A DNA stretch of 64,000 nucleotides from Alteromonas sp. BL110 (GTDB lineage: Bacteria; Pseudomonadota; Gammaproteobacteria; Enterobacterales; Alteromonadaceae), in NCBI RefSeq assembly GCF_003443615.1, contig NZ_CP031967.1:3782001-3846000 (forward strand). Direction: 5' to 3'. The position numbers were made by a program, and so were the translations under genes. The notes beneath the pieces were generated by a model. That model did not search any database, was not told the origin of the DNA, and worked only from the letters and a program-made list of their open reading frames with translations. Below are positions 9,051 through 15,362 of the stretch, one piece after another. The first letter of the stretch is position 1; each line of letters begins with the position of its first letter.

Positions 9051-9494
9051 CGCAGTTTTTCTAGAGATACTACAACCTATAGATTGGTTTATTTTGTATT
9101 GAAAGTAAATGACATGAAAAAAACTACTAAGAAATGGGTCTAGCCATAAATAATTGCCTTTTGACGCTTTATTTACCCTATTGATTCTATTTCTAACTTT
9201 GATAATCCATACAATATGAAAAACTGTGGATATTAGATGAAGAACCTTAGCCGTAAATAGTAGCGCTACTGGTGCAGGGAACAGAAAATAGTAAGCAAGT
9301 CCAAGTAACGAAAGTATGTGAACAGAAATTGCAGTTGATGTGAATGCCTTTGAAATGTGACTTTTCTTTGTCGAATTCAGAATTTCGGTAAACTGCCACA
9401 GACGATAAACAACGTAAATCCCAAATGAGAAAACGCACAAAGCTAGAACTGCTATTATCGATTTTTCTTTAAACAAACTATTTATTTGTGGCAT
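9045..9494 (-). CDS. Cassette-borne membrane protein, hypothetical
   Basis: A 149-residue protein with three or four predicted membrane helices (about 12-33, 48-68, 76-97 and a weaker one near the C-terminus). The start GIYVVYRLWQFTEILNS and the later FLSSFFHVIYFQYKIN vaguely recall DUF4234-type membrane proteins, but I cannot assign a family. Its TAA stop forms part of the attC core, the arrangement typical of an integron gene cassette. Function unknown. Confidence 0.6.
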   Translation of the reverse strand: MPQINSLFKEKSIIAVLALCVFSFGIYVVYRLWQFTEILNSTKKSHISKAFTSTAISVHILSLLGLAYYFLFPAPVALLFTAKVLHLISTVFHIVWIIKVRNRINRVNKASKGNYLWLDPFLSSFFHVIYFQYKINQSIGCSISRKTAI

Positions 9495-9656
9495 TTCTTC
9501 ATCCTTGAATTAATCGTTTAAATATCAGTGTGGTCTGCTGATTGTTTTTCAAGGCTGAAAAAGCTGCTTAGTTACTTCTTCGTGTTGCGCTTCGGAGTTG
9601 AATTCGCCTTACGATTACTTGGTACGATATGTTCCGTTGCTAAATTTCTCCGTATA

Positions 9657-9757
9657 GCCAATAATTTATTAGATAAGGGGCGCCCATTAGTGGGCACAAA
9701 GGAGAAGGCGACCCGAAAGGAGGTATTTAAGTGGACGAACTTACCGACTTGTTAAAT
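9657..9757 (-). other. attC-like site 2, one end degenerate
   Basis: Leftward it begins ATTTAACAAG, a perfect RYYYAAC core containing the TAA stop of the TlpA-like gene. It contains the CGCCCCTTATCT block of the common 106-bp family. The other core reads ATTATTG instead of GTTATTG, so the site is probably partly decayed. Between it and the next gene start at 9494 no gene is visible. Confidence 0.5.
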
Positions 9758-10291
9758 ACCACTGGCTTTACTTATAGATGCGTTTTGATTGATGACCGCT
9801 GTCCATTGCTCAAAGGATTTTACTCTTGAACCGCCTTCAATAAGTATTCCTTGTGTATCTATCCGAATAATATGAGGCAGAGAACTGGTAAAATTAGCAA
9901 ATAAGCGTTTTTGAAATGCCAACTCTGCGTTTGCCGATTTCCATACCTCACCAGTGTAACCTGTTCTTGCTAACATTCTTTCTAGGCTGGCCCAATCTTC
10001 GTCTAAAGAAATTGCAACAATGTGAACAGTTGGTGGGGTAGTTTCGATTGCTTTGTTTAAGTTCTCTAGAGCTTCATAACAGGGAGAGCACCAAGATGCG
10101 AAAAAGTAAGCTACAACAGCTTCACCTTTTAGGTTTTGGAAGGTAATTGGTTGTTTATCTAAAGTGTAAAAAGTGTGTTCTTGAACAGGCTTTCCGATAA
10201 ACGCTTTAGATGCAGCAATTTTCTCTTCGTATGTCTGACTCCAAGAGCTGTCTGAGAAAATAAGCAATAATAGTAATAAACCCTTCTTCAT
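9752..10291 (-). CDS. TlpA/DsbE-like thioredoxin-fold protein, exported, cassette-borne
   Basis: A 179-residue protein with a signal peptide (about 1-18, ending SWS). The thioredoxin domain carries ASWCSPC with redox cysteines 68 and 71, and a cis-Pro segment SSLPHIIRID near residue 138. TlpA/ResA-type proteins reduce periplasmic disulfides, for instance during cytochrome c maturation or protein repair; no such partner is nearby. A strong AGGAGGT lies just upstream of the ATG. Its stop codon forms part of attC site 2, and a 45-aa ORF lies directly upstream in the same cassette. Confidence 0.82.
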   Translation of the reverse strand: MKKGLLLLLLIFSDSSWSQTYEEKIAASKAFIGKPVQEHTFYTLDKQPITFQNLKGEAVVAYFFASWCSPCYEALENLNKAIETTPPTVHIVAISLDEDWASLERMLARTGYTGEVWKSANAELAFQKRLFANFTSSLPHIIRIDTQGILIEGGSRVKSFEQWTAVINQNASISKASGI

Positions 10292-10307
10292 AATGACCTC
10301 CTAACTG

Positions 10308-10445
10308 TCAACGTATATAACTTTCTAATAGCGAGCGCCTTTCGCGAGCTATATTCCAAACAATTCCGGCCTCTAACAACACAAACGCGAATAGATAAAT
10401 CAAATATTTCCCTTTTATTGTGCGACTCGTAAAAATTGTTGGCAT
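10308..10445 (-). CDS. Putative 45-aa membrane peptide upstream of the TlpA-like gene
   Basis: A short ORF whose ATG overlaps the end of the attC at 10444-10492 (GTTATATGCC) and whose TGA lies 16 nt before the TlpA-like start codon. The product begins MPTIFTSRTIKGKY, then has one clear membrane helix (about residues 13-32: YLIYLFAFVLLEAGIVWNIA) and a charged tail ARERRSLLESYIR, the expected positive-inside pattern. The ribosome site is weak. It fills the gap between attC and the next gene exactly, which argues for a two-gene cassette, but translation is unproven. Confidence 0.5.
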   Translation of the reverse strand: MPTIFTSRTIKGKYLIYLFAFVLLEAGIVWNIARERRSLLESYIR

Positions 10446-10492
10446 ATAACAACCTAGCTCAAGAAAACAGTAGGTTGATTAGGTTGTTATTC
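10444..10492 (-). other. attC site 3, short, near-perfect hairpin
   Basis: A 49-bp site with ATAACAACCTA pairing with TAGGTTGTTAT around a central spacer, the compact attC architecture. Leftward it starts GAATAAC and ends GTTATAT. Confidence 0.75.
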
Positions 10493-10502
10493 AAAGAGCC
10501 AA

Positions 10503-10739
10503 TTAATTCATAGAAAGAAGGCTACGAGGTTTAAGCTCTAAATTGCTTTCCAAGTTTTCTATTTTTAAGAGAAGATCTTGATTAGCTTTGCTTGTTTGCT
10601 CAATTTGACTCTGAAGTCTGTCAACTTTGACATGTAGACTACTATTTGCTTGATTTTGCTGATACAGGATAAAGGACTGTAAGCTTATTACAGATGTGAA
10701 AGCAACGGCTGATAAAACTATTTTTGTACGGCTTTTCAT
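10503..10739 (-). CDS. Small single-span coiled-coil protein, hypothetical, cassette-borne
   Basis: A 78-residue protein: MKSRTKIV then a membrane helix (about 7-27) followed by a heptad-like region (HVKVDRLQSQIEQTSKANQDLLLKIENL) likely to form a coiled coil. The ATG at 10739 is preferred because TGGAAG precedes it; the longer open frame to 10829 would run into attC site 4. It could be a periplasmic tether or an accessory to an unknown partner. No family recognised. Confidence 0.55.
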   Translation of the reverse strand: MKSRTKIVLSAVAFTSVISLQSFILYQQNQANSSLHVKVDRLQSQIEQTSKANQDLLLKIENLESNLELKPRSLLSMN

Positions 10740-10804
10740 AGAACTTCCATATTTGAATAGAGCTTTTAGGTTACCAATGATTTTCTTATTTTTCACATTT
10801 ATTC

Positions 10805-10896
10805 GTATAACTTTATACTGATGGAGCACAATAGCGAATCCGCCACGAGTGTATGCGCCCTAGCAAACAATGCTATTGTGAATTAGCATGTTATTT
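10805..10896 (-). other. attC site 4
   Basis: Leftward it opens with AAATAAC and closes with GTTATAC, about 92 bp apart. Its inner part contains the GTGTATGCGCCCTAGCAAAC version of the array's shared block, placing it as a diverged member of the common family. Confidence 0.7.
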
Positions 10897-10912
10897 GCCG
10901 GCGAACTACAAA

Positions 10913-11128
10913 CTAAAACAGTAAGCTTTTTAATAACTCTGCCGTTTTGTATGCAAAAACAAAAATAAAAATGCACTCCAATATTTTAGGAGCCTTTGAA
11001 TTTTTGTTTTTAACCCATACTAGCGCGGGTGATGTTCTAGCTTGTTTTAAATAACCACCAAAGAAAGCTATTCCGTAAGCGCAAACAACCATAATAATCA
11101 GGTAATTTAATAGTGTGGCAGTATTCAT
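10913..11128 (-). CDS. Small membrane protein, hypothetical, cassette-borne
   Basis: A 71-residue protein with one N-terminal membrane helix (about 5-26) and a second hydrophobic segment (about 49-70: KILECIFIFVFAYKTAELLKSLLF). The ATG is preceded by GGAGGT at good spacing, so translation is likely. Not recognised. Confidence 0.55.
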   Translation of the reverse strand: MNTATLLNYLIIMVVCAYGIAFFGGYLKQARTSPALVWVKNKNSKAPKILECIFIFVFAYKTAELLKSLLF

Positions 11129-11141
11129 AGTACCTCCATGT

Positions 11142-11193
11142 GTATATGACGCCTGAGTTAAGGCGCTATTAATGCCTGGCTAAACTGTGTAGC
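11142..11193 (-). other. attC-like site 5, degenerate
   Basis: Leftward the block GCGCCTTAACTCAGGCGTC resembles the right half of classical attC sites (TTAACTCAAGCGTTA in aadA cassettes), but the final core reads GTCATAT and the first core GCTACAC, so both cores have lost key bases. Probably a decayed site. Confidence 0.4.
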
Positions 11194-11233
11194 AACGCGG
11201 AACTGAGCCAAGCTCTAGCAGTCCCGTACCTAT

Positions 11234-11377
11234 TCACTTCACTGGCAATCCATAAGCCTCTGCAACTACTTTCTTGTATTTCTCCAATGATGGAAGTCCA
11301 ACTTCTGCTCTTCTGTGATTTACATTCTCTTGGTCTAAAATTGGTTCGAAAACTAATTCGCCACCTACAATACCAAG
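11234..11377 (-). pseudogene. 3' remnant of an unidentified cassette gene
   Basis: An open frame of 47 codons ending in TGA, with no start codon, reads LGIVGGELVFEPILD and continues to EKYKKVVAEAYGLPVK. The protein-like composition and the absence of a start suggest the 3' piece of a longer gene. Its 5' edge abuts a half attC at 11380-11404 that contains only the CGCAGTGAGTAAGTTG part of the common site, as if a deletion joined half an attC to the middle of a gene. Confidence 0.4.
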
Positions 11378-11379
11378 CT

Positions 11380-11404
11380 AAACGCAGTGAGTAAGTTGTT
11401 ATAT
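11380..11404 (-). other. Half attC site
   Basis: Leftward GATATAACAACTTACTCACT, ending in the GCG block: the first core and the adjoining arm match the common family, but the rest of the site is missing and is replaced by the remnant ORF. The TAA is the stop codon of the GNAT gene. Confidence 0.5.
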
Positions 11405-11851
11405 CATGTCAGTTCGAACAACATAATGGTCAAACGCGGTTACTTTGCTATAACCGTGTTTTTCGTAAAGCTCTTTTGCTGGAATATTGTCAATTGCCGT
11501 TGCTAATTTTAAAGAGAAGCTATCATTTTCTTTAGCGTATACTTTCACATGCTCTAACAATGCGCTAGCCACACCTTTACCTCTGGCACTCTGTACAACG
11601 AACAAGTCGTTTAAATACCACACCTGTTTCATAGCAACAGATGAAAATGAAGGGTAAAGCTAAATAAACCCTAAAGGATCTCCAGCTGAACTGAGTGCAA
11701 TAAAGAACCTTGAATCCATTTTCTCGAAACGCTCAGTTAAGAATTCAACAGAAGCGTTCAAATTTGTCGGTTGCCTATAAAACTGACGATATAAATCAAA
11801 AACTGTTGAATCGGCTTCAACGTTATTCTTATCAGCCCTATAAATTTCCAT
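11399..11851 (-). pseudogene. GNAT family N-acetyltransferase interrupted by an in-frame amber stop
   Basis: Two open pieces in the same frame (11660-11851 and 11399-11659) read together as a complete 150-codon GNAT protein. The first part ends DPLGFI, then TAG, then LYPSFSSVAMKQVWYLNDLFV, which contains the usual beta4 segment. The second part has the acetyl-CoA loop VVQSARGKGVASALLEHV and ends with the KLATAIDNIPAKELYEKHGY helix-strand. Related proteins commonly have Gln here (GF-Q-LYPSF), so a single C-to-T change (CAG to TAG) explains the break. It may be a pseudogene, suppressed, or a sequencing error. Confidence 0.75.
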
Positions 11852-11963
11852 TTTATTGTGATTTACTTTTGTTACGTTAACTTAAAATACAATTAAGCTA
11901 AATATATACAACACGGTAAATACTTTATTGGAACAAGAATAATTTATTATCACTTTACCTTAT

Positions 11964-12347
11964 TTAATCGTGGTGTTGCATCAGCGCCCAATCTTTATCT
12001 TGGTTTTCCATAACAAAGCACAATGGTTCCATTTTTTCATTACCTATAGAGTATGTTGTTACGAAAACACAACCGCCGGACTCTCTAGCTATAACACCTG
12101 TGACAAGTGAGTTAGCACCTTCAATTCCATAAATGCCAATCTTATTACGAAAACCCTTTACTATTTTTTTTATAGTTTTTGATTTTGGAGCATGGAAATA
12201 CCAAAAATGCCAATAGCTCCATCTGATCATGGTGCATTTATACTTCTCGTGTTCTTCTTGATTTAGTATCCGCGCTACAGAATATAAAGAGCCTTCTGGT
12301 GTGAAGGATAAAAACTCATGAATGAACTTAGAAATTTCTTTTTCCAT
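11964..12347 (-). CDS. Hypothetical protein, cassette-borne
   Basis: A 127-residue soluble-looking protein beginning MEKEISKFIHEFLSF, rich in aromatic residues in the middle (IRWSYWHFWYFHAP) and ending NQDKDWALMQHHD. No motif or family recognised. The ATG at 12347 lies 18 nt inside a longer GTG-initiated frame; its ribosome site is weak (ACAGG), so the start is uncertain. It begins about 32 nt from attC site 6. The region downstream, 11852-11963, has no clear attC, so it may share a cassette with the GNAT gene. Confidence 0.5.
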   Translation of the reverse strand: MEKEISKFIHEFLSFTPEGSLYSVARILNQEEHEKYKCTMIRWSYWHFWYFHAPKSKTIKKIVKGFRNKIGIYGIEGANSLVTGVIARESGGCVFVTTYSIGNEKMEPLCFVMENQDKDWALMQHHD

Positions 12348-12378
12348 AATTAAACCTGTCACCTATGCTAGAAGCTGA

Positions 12379-12499
12379 TTTTAACCGCTTAAAGTGAACA
12401 ACCTTGTTAAGTGCATGTCACTTCGTATTCATATGGGCTGACAAGGCCTCTATATTTTTGTCCCAGCTAGCTCGCTGGCGACATAATTCTTTGTTAATT
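12379..12499 (-). other. attC-like site 6
   Basis: Leftward it begins AATTAAC (containing the TAA stop of the PspC gene) and ends GGTTAAAA, with GAATTATGTCGCCAGCGAGC inside. About 121 bp long. An extra CACTTAAC element lies inside, so it could also be two nested sites. Confidence 0.55.
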
Positions 12500-12748
12500 G
12501 TTTTTTCCTAAACGACCACTTTGTCTTCGTAGCTGTCGAGCCATCGCCTGAGTAGTTGGGTACTTAGGCAAAATTAGCCACAAAACAATATATAAAAAAA
12601 CTGGTAAAACAAAGAAAAAGGAAGATATAGGAAACGCTATCCGCAGCCCCGCTTTACGGAGTCCATAATATTGAGAAAGACCTGAGCATACACCAGCGAT
12701 AATGCCGTGTTCCCCGCGAGTGAGAACTGAGAATTCCCTATGTGGCAT
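12494..12748 (-). CDS. PspC domain protein, cassette-borne
   Basis: An 84-residue protein. LTRGEHGIIAGVCSGLSQYYGLRKAGLRIAF is the conserved PspC core, followed by a membrane helix (about 41-61) ending LYIVLWLILPKYP. PspC-domain proteins belong to the phage-shock envelope-stress response or act as small membrane regulators, but no other psp gene is present here. A strong AGGAGG precedes the ATG. Its stop codon lies in the attC core, marking it as an integron cassette. Confidence 0.75.
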   Translation of the reverse strand: MPHREFSVLTRGEHGIIAGVCSGLSQYYGLRKAGLRIAFPISSFFFVLPVFLYIVLWLILPKYPTTQAMARQLRRQSGRLGKNN

Positions 12749-12939
12749 AAAACCTCCTGTTTCATGAAGAAAAAATCTTAGTAACTAGCTTACAGACTAC
12801 AAGACACAAATGACAGCTAGCAAGCTAAAATACTAAGCACAGACGCTTGTTTGTTTTAATAGAGTACTCATAAATAAGTCTCTACTAAGGCAACATCAGA
12901 ACATCAGAACATCAGTTGAGCTGATTTCTGTTTATGAGT

Positions 12940-13025
12940 ACCTAACTTTTAAATGATAGGAGCAGATATTTGGGGAATATCGGCAAAACCGCTGCATGTA
13001 TGTGTCCCTTCGTGAGTCTTATCAT
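12940..13025 (-). other. attC-like site 7, one core eroded
   Basis: Leftward it ends AAAAGTTAGGTACTC, a good GTTAGGT core. It contains GGGACACATACATGCAGCGG, similar to the family block GGGACGCATACACG. The first core is eroded to GATAAGA. Length about 86 bp. Confidence 0.55.
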
Positions 13026-13030
13026 GCTTC

Positions 13031-13565
13031 TTACGCATTGGGTACTTTAGCCAACAAATCTGTGATACCTAAATCTATACCAGACTGAAAAAGCAATGTA
13101 GAAATTTGACCTCGATGATGAGTTTGATGGTTAAAAAAGTGTTGTATGAGGTGCGAAAAAGGCTTTTTGAAAGGGACGCCATTTGAATTTTGATAGGATA
13201 AATCACTGTCCAAAAGCTCATCGCTGAGCTGATTAACAAACTCCAGAATTACGCCATCTAATCGGTTTTTTTCATTTTTTAGCTTTGCAAGGTCGCTAAA
13301 CAGTATTGAATCGAGCCTTTCTGGTAATGGCGTCATTGCGAGGCTATGCAATGAACTAAAATTTGAGGGATGAGACGCAAATCGTTTTAGCCAAATGAGA
13401 TCGGCGACTAATATATGATTAAGGGTTCCGATAATGGAACCAAAGAAAGCGCCTTTGTTTTCTGAAAGTGAGTCTCTACTTAAATGTGACACAGCCGAGT
13501 AAATGGACTCATTTAATCCATTTATTGTACTCAGCCATTAATATGAAATTACTTTTCAAAGACAT
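13031..13565 (-). pseudogene. DinB family protein with a +1 frameshift near its start
   Basis: The longest open piece (13031-13492) has the DinB core: KGAFFGSIIGTLNHILVADLIWLKRFA, with His in LNHI and the later HFFNHQTHHRGQIST, giving the three-His metal site of this four-helix family. It lacks the first helix. That helix is encoded just upstream in another frame, starting at ATG 13565: MSLKSNFILMAEYNKWI. Removing one A from the AAA at 13512-13514 restores AEYNKWINESIYSAVSHLS and a complete protein of about 177 aa. The restored start lies 14 nt after attC site 8. Whether the frameshift is real or a sequencing error cannot be told. Confidence 0.8.
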
Positions 13566-13578
13566 AATCTGAACTTGG

Positions 13579-13684
13579 GCATAACTTTAAAATAAGGGGC
13601 GTAGGCACGTAAGGCATAATGGCGAAACCGCGCATGGATTTGTATTCCAAACCGCCTGCGGGCGACATAATACTGTTGTTAGGT
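13579..13684 (-). other. attC site 8, common family
   Basis: Leftward it opens ACCTAACAACAG and closes AAGTTATGCCC: both cores are good. It is 106 bp long, with the inner CGGTTTCGCCATTATGCC and CGCCCCTTATTTTAAAG blocks shared with sites 11 and 13. Confidence 0.8.
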
Positions 13685-13685
13685 G

Positions 13686-14033
13686 CTATGGAGCAAAAAC
13701 AACAAAAGCAGCCCTAAGTAAAAGAATAAAAACACCATAGCCTAGAAGCCAAATAGAACGCCTACGGCGTTTAGGCAGTAGCTCTTTTACAACAACTGTA
13801 TCGTCCTTTTTTAAAGACGCTCCCCATATAAAAAAACAATATACACTGAGCGCATAAGAACTAGAACCGATTTGAACGGTGGCGTTATGCCTAGGCCACA
13901 ACCAAAAGTACTTAGAATAGGCAAAAGTGTCACCCACCTTTACTTCAAACTTTGTCGTAAAGCGGTCATAAGATACGCAAACTATATTATCTTCTACGAT
14001 GTGTCGATGTTTTTGAAATCTTTCGAAGCTCAT
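13686..14033 (-). CDS. Membrane protein, hypothetical, cassette-borne
   Basis: A 115-residue protein beginning MSFERFQKHRHIVEDNIVCVSYDRF, a probably beta-rich first half, then two hydrophobic segments near the C-terminus (about 58-73 and 95-113) separated by KELLPKRRRRSIWLL. The arrangement recalls small DUF3592-like membrane proteins, but I would not assign it. The frame is open further upstream to 14189, but that part overlaps attC-like sequence, so the internal ATG at 14033 was chosen. Stop TAG lies next to attC site 8. Confidence 0.5.
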   Translation of the reverse strand: MSFERFQKHRHIVEDNIVCVSYDRFTTKFEVKVGDTFAYSKYFWLWPRHNATVQIGSSSYALSVYCFFIWGASLKKDDTVVVKELLPKRRRRSIWLLGYGVFILLLRAAFVVFAP

Positions 14034-14153
14034 ATCCGTGTAGCACCTAATGCTGAGCTTTAGCGCGCAGAAGTGGGCCAAAACCGCGAAGTACCCAGGT
14101 AGTGTCTTAGTGATTGCAGAGAATGACAATAGCGCATCGTTAACGGCTTGCCC

Positions 14154-14238
14154 ATATAACAATAAATGTCCCCACAGACCATATACCAATGAACGTGTAA
14201 AAAAACCGCCAGCGACTGAGTTAATGCGTTTGTTAGCC
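14154..14238 (-). other. attC-like site 9
   Basis: Leftward it begins GGCTAACAAACGCATTAACT, which closely resembles the opening of Vibrio-type attC repeats (TAACAAACGCCTCAAG), and reaches GTTATATGGG after 85 bp. The second boundary is uncertain; CGTTAAC at 14138 is an alternative. Confidence 0.5.
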
Positions 14239-14332
14239 GCGTTCGTGCCAATACCCTCGTTTTCGGTGGTTGTGCATAATAGCTACCACACTAATTTCCC
14301 TGTTTTCGATAATTTTATAAATAATAGAATAT

Positions 14333-14401
14333 GGGAACCTGCTTAAGACAAAGCGTCGATGAGTTTGCCCCATTTTTGTCCTTTTAAACGACTTGTTAGC
14401 C
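14333..14401 (-). other. attC-like site 10
   Basis: Leftward it begins GGCTAACAAGTCGTTTAAAA, an attC opening seen widely in marine gammaproteobacteria, and has CTTAAGCAGGTTCCC at the far side, where the closing core is degenerate. The TAA stop of the 14396-14836 gene lies in the first core. The 14240-14332 stretch holds no visible gene. Confidence 0.5.
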
Positions 14402-14836
14402 ACTCATTGCAATTGCTGACTTTACTGCTGCAACGGTTATTTGTAAAAAAAACATAACCAAAAATAATTCAATACACGCAATATACCTTTTTCTTACAAC
14501 AGCCAATACAAGAAAGTAAAATACATATAACTTGCTATTTTTTATGGCTTTAGCTTTTTTAATGTATGAATCTACCCATTTATTCTTGTTAGGATAAAGT
14601 GCATTTAAAAATATACTACAATTACAATAAACTGCTAAACAAAGTGAGAGCAGCAATGTATAAAAAAGAGCTGTTGGCATTATGTTATTTAGGTCTATTT
14701 TGGTGAAATCTAGTTGACGCCCAGTAATATAAACAAAAGAAAAAAGTAAAATTTGTGGTGTTAAATTTCTGATAAAACTGAGATAGGCTTCCTTTCCCCC
14801 TCTCACAATTCTAAATTTGTTTCTAGAATTAGACAT
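14396..14836 (-). CDS. Multi-span membrane protein, hypothetical, cassette-borne
   Basis: A 146-residue protein with about four membrane helices (26-40, 52-75, 100-118, 122-142) and basic loops (YPNKNKWVDSYIKKAKAIKNSK). The ATG at 14836 is chosen because GGAAGG lies 5 nt upstream; the longer frame to 14890 enters attC site 11. Its stop codon is part of attC site 10 and its start is 16 nt from site 11, so it occupies one complete cassette. Not recognised. Confidence 0.58.
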   Translation of the reverse strand: MSNSRNKFRIVRGGKEAYLSFIRNLTPQILLFSFVYITGRQLDFTKIDLNNIMPTALFYTLLLSLCLAVYCNCSIFLNALYPNKNKWVDSYIKKAKAIKNSKLYVFYFLVLAVVRKRYIACIELFLVMFFLQITVAAVKSAIAMSG

Positions 14837-14851
14837 TGAACCTTCCATGAT

Positions 14852-14959
14852 GGCTAACTTTAAGCTAAGGGGCGCAGATGCGTGGGGCATAATGGCGAAG
14901 CCGCCCCGCGTGTATGCGTCCCAGCGAACGCAGTGAGTGTGTTGATTGGGTTGTTAGCC
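14852..14959 (-). other. attC site 11, best-preserved long site
   Basis: 108 bp with perfect 7-bp terminal inverted repeats GGCTAAC/GTTAGCC. The inside carries the family blocks CTCACTGCGTTCGCTGGGAC, GCATACACGCGGGGCGGC and TTCGCCATTATGCCCC, the last two forming the complementary arms of a long hairpin. Confidence 0.85.
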
Positions 14960-14968
14960 ACGTTTTGC

Positions 14969-15292
14969 TTACGAAGCACTTTTTTGAAACTTACGCATAG
15001 CTTTCACGACATTAATAATTGGCAATGTCGAGAAGAGAACAAAAATAGCTATGAACAGCATAAGGTTTAAATAAGCTAAGTAAATCAACACCCCAAGTAA
15101 GATTTGTACTACACCAGATAGTAAAAAGCTATTGCCTACGTATTTGCAGAAAGCAGGTAAGTCGGAAATTTTAGAAAAGTCGATGCCGTTAAGTACATCC
15201 GCTTTTTGCTTAAAGCTAAGCAAATACCCAATGATTAAATATATAAAGCCGCTTAAGCAGGATATTAAAAGAATTAGAAAACCGGTATCCAT
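14969..15292 (-). CDS. DUF3784-like membrane protein, cassette-borne
   Basis: A 107-residue protein with three predicted helices (about 4-27, 51-72, 74-95). The pattern IYLIIGYLLSFKQKADVLNGIDFSKISDLPAFCKYVGN resembles DUF3784, a family of small three-span membrane proteins of unknown function. AAGGAT precedes the ATG, which is 18 nt from attC site 12; downstream is site 11. This is a complete cassette of about 350 bp. Confidence 0.65.
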   Translation of the reverse strand: MDTGFLILLISCLSGFIYLIIGYLLSFKQKADVLNGIDFSKISDLPAFCKYVGNSFLLSGVVQILLGVLIYLAYLNLMLFIAIFVLFSTLPIINVVKAMRKFQKSAS

Positions 15293-15309
15293 GGAGAATC
15301 CTTTTTAGT

Positions 15310-15357
15310 GGCTAACGCCGCATTCAGCGGTTTATCCGCTGCAATGCCTTGTTGTAC
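15310..15357 (-). other. attC site 12, short classical form
   Basis: 48 bp: leftward GTACAACAAGGCATTGCAGCGG, a 4-6 nt loop, then CCGCTGAATGCGGCGTTAGCC. GCATT-AGCGG pairs with CCGCT-AATGC, with an unpaired base on one arm as in functional attC sites, where extrahelical bases set strand choice. Confidence 0.85.
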
Positions 15358-15362
15358 GTACT

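Noticed and set aside
9528..9755. Rightward 75-aa ORF inside the cassette array
   Set aside because: It lies antisense to attC site 2 and cassette DNA, has no plausible ribosome site and an unprotein-like composition; every supported gene in the array is leftward.
12892..12918. Three copies of AACATCAG in a row
   Set aside because: Too short and simple to support a function; probably slippage in cassette spacer DNA.
14033..14189. Longer N-terminus of the 13686-14033 membrane protein
   Set aside because: The added residues overlap attC-like sequence at 14154-14238 and do not look like protein; the internal ATG is preferred.
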